Part shown: in pieces, positions 57,408-64,000 of the stretch
How positions within the stretch are numbered: position 1 is the stretch's first letter
Layout: the number at the start of each line of letters is the position of its first letter
Source of the DNA: Deinandra increscens subsp. villosa
Taxonomy: Eukaryota > Streptophyta > Magnoliopsida > Asterales > Asteraceae
Length of the DNA stretch: 64,000 nucleotides
Assembly (NCBI GenBank): GCA_039602395.1
Contig: JBCNJP010000017.1
Span: 18,384,729-18,448,728, forward strand
Reading direction: 5' to 3'
Notes under the pieces: generated by a model
What the model was told of the DNA's origin: nothing
What the model saw: only the letters and a program-made list of their open reading frames with translations
Database searches by the model: none
Translations under genes and position numbers: made by a program

Positions 57408-58406
57408 TGTAACATCCCAAAACCCAAATGAATACTGTATTCGTAAATAGATGAGACGGGACGTTAGTCCATGACTCAACCCGTTATGTACATGAGGGGT
57501 TTAAAATATAAGCTAGATAAAATGAGATTTATTTTAAATAAATCTCAAAGTTATGGGTGGTTTTAGCCAAAATTCCTTAGTTTTGGAAACTAAGGTTAGT
57601 GGATAAAATTAGAAGGACTATATGGGTAAAAATTATGAAGTAAACTTATAAAAAAAACATAACCCCACTTGGGGGAAGTCGTGGGTTACGACCAGGAGGG
57701 AGGAGGAGGACGATTTTGACTAGATAAGCCTCCCAATTCTCACAAAATCTTGGGTTACAAGTGATGCATGTACGAAATTGGTGAAGGAATGGAGTTTATC
57801 TTCACAAATCGTGCATAGAGATGTATTGGTAAGAACTCTAACTCCCTTGTTAAATTCGTAACCCATGAGTGGGTGTATAGAAATATGACAAATTGATCAA
57901 ATTGATGGTTGATACATGTTGTTTTGTTCATCTTTAGTAATACTATGATGATCAATGTGATGAATTTGGTGTGAAAGTGATGATATTAACTCATAGGTAG
58001 CTATGATGATACTAAAACGCTTACAACTTTATGTAGTTGGTAAGACTTGTGTGATAATGATGTATTAGATTATGTCTAAAGCGATAACACATCAAGTTTG
58101 TATGCTAACATGGGTAGATTGATGAATTGCTTGGAACTACACTTATTGGGTGGCTTCCTTAGACTAGAATAGTGTGGAAGTGTGTAAATTGTGGTATGCA
58201 CACTAGGTGTTTGATGAAATGCCTAACTTAGATGGAATGCTTGAATTCATGACTAAATGTAGGAATGATACTCTACTAAGGACCATGAAACAAGAATGTG
58301 AATGAAATGTGAAATCCATGCTTATAAATTGTGTTAAATGGAATAATGTAAAACCATAAAAATGATAAGAATCTTGTAGTGGGGTTGTTTTGAAAGTGTT
58401 GTATAC
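57408..58406 (+). repeat. fragment of an LTR related to S4
   Basis: It begins TGTAACATCCCAAAACCC and, from about 58190, follows S4 closely (GATGAAATGCCTAACTTA, GTAAAACCATAAAAA, matching 59630-59780). It stops at about 58406 without the LTR 3' end. It abuts the Athila gag relic on its left. Confidence 0.6.
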
Positions 58407-58411
58407 ATACC

Positions 58412-58720
58412 AAAGGACACACTTGATTCGGAACATTCCAATCATTTTGACTCCGGGTTGGTTAAAAGAGGTCAAAAATCTATTGAACAAGACACCAACT
58501 ACTTTTCAACCACCAAGGCTTTTTCAAAAACAAGTTTTTCATGAACCAGCTAAACCAAATTTCAGAAAACCACCAAATTCATTTTTCAAGAAATCTCAAT
58601 TTGTTCAAGATGATGTTTTTATGATCACTTTGGTTATAGACCAAATCAACCTGTCTATGGAAGGGGTCCAAGGTGGGTTGATCATGGGTTTAGAAATGAT
58701 GTTGGTCCAGGGCATGGTGG
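58412..58720 (+). pseudogene. gag-like relic, left part (split by solo LTR S4)
   Basis: Phe/Pro/Lys-rich reading with frame changes (FHEPAKPNFRKPPNSFFKKS at about 58537-58596), then a Gly/Arg-rich segment up to the S4 insertion point. The reading resumes on the far side at 61278. Retroelement gag is the most likely source because a zinc knuckle follows in the right part. The family is unknown. Confidence 0.4.
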
Positions 58721-61277
58721 TGTAACATCCCAATTTTGGGATGTCCTAAATTAACCAAGGTGTCAAATAAATGACAAGATTATGTGGAAAATTGGGTATT
58801 TACGATGTTAAGACCCAATTTAGAACCTAAATATATCCCAAAATCATAAGACGTAATGTTTTGATAAATTGGAAAAAAAAGTGATATTTCGTCCCAAATC
58901 CTAAACTTGGTTAGGATGTTAATTATTTGCTAGTGTAATATTAATAAGTATTACACTTATATAAATTTTTTGAGACATATTTATGTTAAATATGATATTG
59001 GCATGTTAACATAAAGTCTTGTGTGAAAAATTGTGAATTTTAGGGTTAAAATGCAAAATAGCCAAACTAGAGGGGCCAAATGTGCCAATTTCGAAAAATA
59101 CAATTAAAAGACCAAAAAAATAGATTGGAGGCAGTAGTATGAATGTGGAGATATCTCCTCCAAGCCCTAGAAACTGATTTGGAGTGATTCCAAGGTTAAA
59201 GCTTTGATTCTTGATAGATTAAACAAAGAATGGAAGCTTAAACTCATATAAATCCATGGTGGATTGTTAGGTATGTATCTCTTTCATGTATCCATGCTAA
59301 ATTTTCAATGGTGATGATGAATCCTACAAGTTAAGGATGTGATTTTGATGAAATTGTTGTTGTTGATGCTTAAAATGCTTGCTTAAGATATTATTCTTGA
59401 GAAGCTAGTGAAATTAAGCATAAAAACCCCAAAGTTACATTGCATGATTTGGGGGTTTAGGAAGTAGAGAACATAACTCTTTTTGCGGAATTTATGTGAT
59501 CAATTTATGTTATATGATGTGCGTAAACATAAGTGATTGGCAAATCCTATTGAGTTGCATGAATTGGGTAATTGCTCATATGTAATGGGTGTCAAATTAG
59601 GCATATGAATGTTAATGCACACCAAGTGTTTGATGAAATGCCTAACTTATATGAAATGCTTGAATTAATGATAAAGTGTAGGGATATTACACTATTAGAG
59701 AGCATGAAATAATAATGAGCATGAATTAAGAAATCCATGCTTGTAAAAGGTGACAAATGGAATTATGTAAAACCATAAAAAGATGGAAATCTAGTTGTGG
59801 GACTGTTTTGTAAGTATTGTATAAGATCACTCGTATGTCCGTTTGGGATGTATGATATATGATTGAAAAGCTTGTTGTGAATAATTTCTTTTGTATTTGA
59901 ACACCAAAAACTGAATCTGATGTATAATGGGTTAAAACGGTACGTTAATATGACCATTTGGATTTTCAGCATGCTGTTTGGAAAAAATATGGTTGCTGTC
60001 CTGTTTTTAGAAAAATTGTATATAATCATAGAAAAATCGTTAGAAGGTGTACCATATATTCCTGGAAAGGTCTTTCAGTCTACTACGTTCCATGTTTGAA
60101 CATCGAATGTTGGAAAAATTTATATAATGATCAAAATGGACTGTTACAGCAGCATTGGTGAAAAATGTTGCACAAGAAATTATGTTTTTAAAAGCTAGTA
60201 AGAGCGAACAAGTTGAATTTCTTGTATATTGATAATTTGTGATATAAACCTAACATGGGTGATAACCTTAGTAGGTAACCAAGTGCAAGAAGCAGACGGA
60301 AACCGGGTAGCAATGGTTAAAGCTCACGAGGTAACATTTATGTTATGTTACATATATTGTTAACGACTCATATTTGCTACAATGATATAATATGCATGAT
60401 GTTTACAAATGCGTTAGGCTTGGCCTACGTGGCAAGCCATTTAATGGCGTATATGTAAAAAGTCAAAAAATTAGAGATAAGCTCTAAGTAAGTAATGAGT
60501 CAAAGAACTATACACAAGTACATGGTTCATAGGAACCATGGTTATAAGAATGTATGACATTAGCGGTAAATGAATCGTAGGGTTCATGCTAATGGGTTAA
60601 ACGGGTCAAATGATTCTAAAGGAATCATGAATAGATATGCCATTAGCGGTAAATGAATCATAGGGTTCATACTAATGGGTTAAACGGGTCAAATGATTCT
60701 AAAGGAATCATGAATATATATGACATTAGCGGTAAATGAATCGTAGGATTCATGCTAATGGGTTAAACGGGTCAAATGAGTCTAAATGATTCTTAGTATT
60801 GAGTCAGAGAGTAATACTTACTAATTGATTCATGAGAACCATAATAAGGGCCAAATGTTATTGTTAGCTGAACGGTTCATATGGACCATAACCATATGCT
60901 AGTGAGTAATTCATTGATAATGGCTTGCATGAACCAAATGCACGTGTAACATCGTCATGTTAAAACTCACTATTGAAAGTGAGTAAATTGCAGGTAAGGG
61001 AAAAGTCTATCGGGGATGCTCATCAAGACAATTGAAGAACCGATCACACAAAGATAGAATGACCCGTCTTGTAATTCAGTAAAAAGAACTTTCGTATAAG
61101 TTGATGAACATTTTTGGATGCCAAACTCATTACTATTATGTTTTGTAAGTGTAAACCTCAATGATGGGTTTTATGATTGTCAAACCATATGTTTAGTACA
61201 CAAATTTTCTAGGACCGAATTTTTATAAAGTAATGGCTTGTGTTTGGCATCAAATTGTATACGGGTGTTACAGGTGG
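58716..61277 (+). mobile_element. solo LTR S4 (58721-61272) with TSD GGTGG
   Basis: It begins TGTAACATCCCAATTTTGGG and ends GGGTGTTACA, flanked by perfect GGTGG at 58716-58720 and 61273-61277. It contains a triplicated 83 bp repeat. No internal region is present. Confidence 0.9.
60554..60800 (+). repeat. 83 bp tandem repeat, three copies, in S4
   Basis: Units start at 60554, 60637 and 60720 with ATG[A/C]CATTAGCGGTAAATGA and contain GGTTAAACGGGTCAAATGA. The three copies differ by a few bases only. Confidence 0.92.
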
Positions 61278-61853
61278 TAGGAGGGGTAGATTTCAGGATT
61301 ATGATGACCAGATAGTTTTTCTGGTTATGACTCTGGGTTTTACGATGACTTTAGTGATCATCGAGTTTCTAACCGAAAGGTTTTGAAATCAAAGAAACAA
61401 AAACCCATCATTGTAACTGGTATGGATGATGACACGGTTCAGGAAGTTGTCATTGACAAAAGAAAATGTTTTTAATGTAAAAAATGTGGTCATACATATC
61501 GTAATTGTCCTTTGAAGAAGGAAAAAGCTAAAAAATCTGATGAGGCTTCTGATGGCTATCAAACTGAGACAAATGTTTCTCGTGTTTGACAAAAGAAAGT
61601 CAGATTTATGGATTACAAAGGCAGAGTTCACTTTAATTATGAATCATTTGAATTTCAAAAACATCAAAATAATAAGAAATTAGATAGTGGTTTTGATAAT
61701 GTCAAATCAATTTTAAAGAATTCTACTTCTGGATCCACAAGTTCTTCAAATGACAAGTGGAAACCTAAGTGTTACTCCACCGCTGGCAACGACTTTGTTG
61801 AAGATGACGGTCCAAATTCGGAAAGAGTTCGCCCAATGTTGATTTTTGAATAA
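61278..61853 (+). pseudogene. gag-like relic, right part, with broken zinc knuckle
   Basis: Bases 61467-61508 encode a CX2CX4HX4C zinc knuckle (C...C KKCG H TYRN C), but the third position is a TAA stop at 61473-61475. A second in-frame stop lies near 61587. Downstream the frame is open from 61608 to 61853 (KGRVHFNYESFEFQKHQNN). Zinc knuckles of this type bind RNA in retroelement gag or capsid proteins. It is not functional as it stands. Confidence 0.5.
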
Positions 61854-62338
61854 AAAGTTAATTGTTTAGGCGAACGACAACGAACTGATGAAGTTCCTGC
61901 TTCACTCCAATCCACTCTTCCTCTTTTATATTGACTTTTCATATCTTGATCCATAAAGGATTGTTCTTGTTTATAAAAGTATGAAATCATTGTCTTTCCT
62001 TGTAGAATGTTGTTTACTAATGGTAGGTTTAAATATTCTTCTAACTTATTATAACTTTCTTCATATGTCATTCCTAGATTTAACATACATTCTATAATCA
62101 TGTCATTAACTTCTTCTTGTATATTTATTTCTGTAAATTTTCTATTTATTATTTGTTCAATGGTTTTATTAGTCTCTTCTATTTTCAATCCTGTAATGGT
62201 TTCTTCTTTCTCTAAATATTCTAGCAAACTATAATTTGTTTCTTCTTGTTCAAATCTATAGAATTCTATATCAATTTCTTCATTTTCTGTATCATAAATT
62301 GGTTTATTATATTCTTCGTTAATATCTAAAATAATCAT
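61772..62338 (-). CDS. unrecognised acidic ORF, possibly from an endogenous pararetrovirus or retroelement
   Basis: The ORF has 188 codons, starting MIILDINEEYNKPIYDTENE. It is Glu/Ile-rich over the first ~110 residues, with helical EEY/LEEYL patterns and YEESYNKLEEYLNL, then a basic Ser/Arg-rich tail. Its last ~27 codons lie antisense to the end of the gag-like relic, so one of the two frames is fortuitous there. Upstream on the same strand (62640-62500) a short frame reads ASNRSGMKYKVNIEGIVNT, which also looks protein-like and viral in flavour. I cannot name a family; the pararetrovirus idea is a low-confidence guess. Confidence 0.3.
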   Translation of the reverse strand: MIILDINEEYNKPIYDTENEEIDIEFYRFEQEETNYSLLEYLEKEETITGLKIEETNKTIEQIINRKFTEINIQEEVNDMIIECMLNLGMTYEESYNKLEEYLNLPLVNNILQGKTMISYFYKQEQSFMDQDMKSQYKRGRVDWSEAGTSSVRCRSPKQLTFYSKINIGRTLSEFGPSSSTKSLPAVE

Positions 62339-62499
62339 AAAGTTATACTTTGTTTCTTCACTGTCTTCACTTTCTTTTTCTTCTTTTTTAAAATCTATAA
62401 ATCTTAGGCTTTGTTTTCCATTAGTTCCTTCATATATATAACTTCTTTTGGTACTAACCTTACATTTTCTTCTTCTTTAAAATCATCTATTTATCATTC

Positions 62500-62645
62500 T
62501 AATCCTGCTAATTCTTCGGGATCTATTTTTACTAGATCTATCATTTGTGTTGATTATGATGCTATGGTGTTAACTATTCCTTCTATGTTTACTTTATATT
62601 TCATTCCTGATCTGTTACTTGCTTTCCTAGCACTCCTATACTGAT
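62500..62645 (-). pseudogene. short protein-like remnant upstream of the acidic ORF
   Basis: The minus strand reads KASNRSGMKYKVNIEGIVNT, then MIDLVKIDPEELAGLE and a stop near 62500. A one-codon stop interrupts it near 62545. It may be the end of a protein gene placed before the acidic ORF. Confidence 0.3.
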
Positions 62646-62970
62646 AACTATATTATTACCTTCAGAGACTAGGAGCCATTGCTAAGGAGTACAGAAAGAA
62701 AATTTAGTGTGCCATAAGAGTTTGATAATATTGCTATATCTGGTAAAATTGCTTGGTGCTTACAACTGATGAAAGAAATGCATTTTATAGGCAAACAACT
62801 ATGCTATACAATGATCTTGACAAATTAAATCTATGGTAGGGGATTAAAGAAAGAAACAAACAAAACTAAAAAAAGAAGATGCTTAAAAATGACTTAGAGT
62901 AGATAGATGTTGTCTGGATAAGAGTCACCTGAAATAGTGTTGAGATTTAGTTCTCTTATAAAAACAAAAA
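62646..62970. other. unassigned A/T-rich DNA
   Basis: I see no gene or element structure here. Confidence 0.4.
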
Positions 62971-62971
62971 G

Positions 62972-63022
<51 letters not shown>
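62972..63022. repeat. TA microsatellite, left flank
   Basis: About 25 TA units directly before the fold-back element. Confidence 0.95.
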
Positions 63023-63027
<5 letters not shown>

Positions 63028-63696
63028 TGGAACTATTAATAACCCTTGCTTGGAGGAATAACCAAATAACCCATTTGAACCACCAAAATTATGACAAGTG
63101 TCCCTCTCCCTCCTTTTCCAGAAAGGGTATTTTAGTCATTTAACTCAACCAATAAAGTACCCCCTCCATTTTAAAACGGCTATAACTTTTTTATCCGATG
63201 TCGGTTTTTTATAAAAAAAATACCGTTGGACTCGTCGCATTTTTATCTTTAATTCAGATGTGGTCCCGACATTTTTTGACACTTTTTTTTCAAACGTCCG
63301 TATTGACATGTAATGTTACAAAAAGTAGCACTGATGCATTTTTTGGGTAGCGTCGGTGCTTTTCTTCTGTAGCATTGATGTTAATACGGACGTTTGGAAA
63401 AAAAACCTTCGAAAAAAGTCGGGACCACATCCGAATTAAAGATAAAAAAGCGACAAGTCCAATGGTATAATTTTTAATAAAAAACGACTTCAGATAAAAA
63501 GGTTATAAGCGTTTTAAAAATGAGGGGGGGTGCTTTTTTCTTTTGGGTAAAATACCCTTATACCCTTTCTGTTAAAAAAAAAGAAAAAAAATAAATGCCA
63601 CATGTCACTAATCCATAGCACCTGTTTTTTCATCAAACCACTAGGATGTGGTTATTTGGTTATTGCTCCAAGGAAGGGTTATTAATTGTTCTCATT

Positions 63697-63700
<4 letters not shown>
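63021..63700. mobile_element. TA-flanked fold-back element (680 bp)
   Basis: The first ~50 bases (TAGGGTATGGAACTATTAAT ...) match the reverse complement of the last ~50 (63700-63650) with a few mismatches; both contain ATTAATAACCCTT and ATAACCAAATAACC. Inverted homology continues inwards: 63176-63310 pairs with 63383-63530, leaving a ~70 bp loop. There is no coding potential. TA tracts of about 25 and 21 units flank it. Confidence 0.82.

Positions 63701-63768
<68 letters not shown>
63701..63768. repeat. TA then GA microsatellite
   Basis: (TA)n to 63743, then (GA)n to about 63768. Confidence 0.95.
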
Positions 63769-64000
63769 AAGGTTCCGTGTAGACCCTTTAAATTTTGTAG
63801 ACCCCGTAGACCCCTATAAAACTCAATAAAAATAAAACTCAGTGTTGTAAATTTGGTTTTTTTTATTACGATAAGCTTTTAAGAACCAAAAAAATAAATA
63901 AATAAAATTAAAAAAAAGAAAAACATTAAAAATCGAACATTTTAAGACAATGAGTTTTAAAATAATGAGTTTTAAACGCAACACTGAGTTTTATTGAGTT
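63769..64000. mobile_element. start of a third TA-flanked fold-back element, cut by the window
   Basis: It starts AGGTTCCGTGTAGACCC after the microsatellite. ACTCAATAAAAATAAAACTC and CAGTGTTG (63822-63846) recur as reverse complement at 63979-64000 (CAACACTGAGTTTTATTGAG), the beginning of an inverted arm. Confidence 0.5.

Noticed and set aside
57403..58411. ATACC on both sides of the LTR fragment 57408-58406
   Set aside because: The fragment lacks an LTR 3' end, so a true target duplication would require a deletion ending exactly at its border. A chance match is as likely.
60554..60800. CRISPR-like array
   Set aside because: Contiguous 83 bp repeats without spacers in a plant LTR; an ordinary tandem repeat.

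Overview
This window looks like a piece of a large, repeat-packed eudicot nuclear genome. The daisy family (Asteraceae) is my best guess, from the flavour of its Sirevirus-type copia, long-LTR chromovirus and TA-flanked fold-back families; that is inference, not proof. I found no convincing intact host gene. Almost everything is transposable-element DNA, nested up to three levels deep, with one 500-base run of N at 55787-56286.

Bases 1-25963 form a nested stack. Element A (1-7393, plus strand) is the 3' part of a Ty1/copia Sirevirus-like element: pol, a 2 kb leader, an intact 847-residue env-like gene, a polypurine tract and a 390 bp LTR. Immediately after A's LTR comes the 3' part of a related, older element B (leader, env-like gene, LTR; 7394-25963), so A probably inserted into B. 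B's env-like gene is dead (two stops, one frameshift) and is split by element G (9585-24150, minus strand). G is a 14.6 kb Ty3/gypsy chromovirus (Tekay/Del type) with near-identical 4.2 kb LTRs, tRNA-iMet primer site, polypurine tract, uninterrupted gag-pol, a likely 81 bp gag intron, and an extra 341-codon ORF between the primer site and gag. G is young and could be autonomous.

Bases 25964-30218 hold small non-autonomous elements: a hAT-like element interrupted by a fold-back element lying in TA/CA microsatellite. Bases 30219-37427 are a 7.2 kb Helitron candidate with a TC start and a hairpin-CTAG end. It carries a captured exon of a MOB1 kinase-activator gene and is itself interrupted by a solo LTR. 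A second solo LTR (37484-40582), a LINE tail, the 5' end of a copia element and a third solo LTR (42083-44768) follow.

Bases 45000-57400 are a decayed Athila-like gypsy element on the minus strand (gag, protease, RT, RNase H, integrase, env-like region). Bases 57408-62640 hold an LTR fragment, a gag-like zinc-knuckle relic split by a fourth solo LTR (58721-61272), and an unrecognised acidic minus-strand ORF. The last kilobase holds a TA-flanked fold-back element of 680 bp and the start of another.

Three themes recur. Four solo LTRs with perfect 5 bp target duplications stand against one complete LTR element, so LTR-LTR recombination has been active. Several LTRs or leaders carry their own short repeated word: GTTTACGAT in the Sirevirus leader, GCGAAACT in one solo LTR, TATGATTTTATGTGA in another. 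Finally, the env-like gene has a splice acceptor exactly at its ATG in both A and B, suggesting expression from a spliced RNA.
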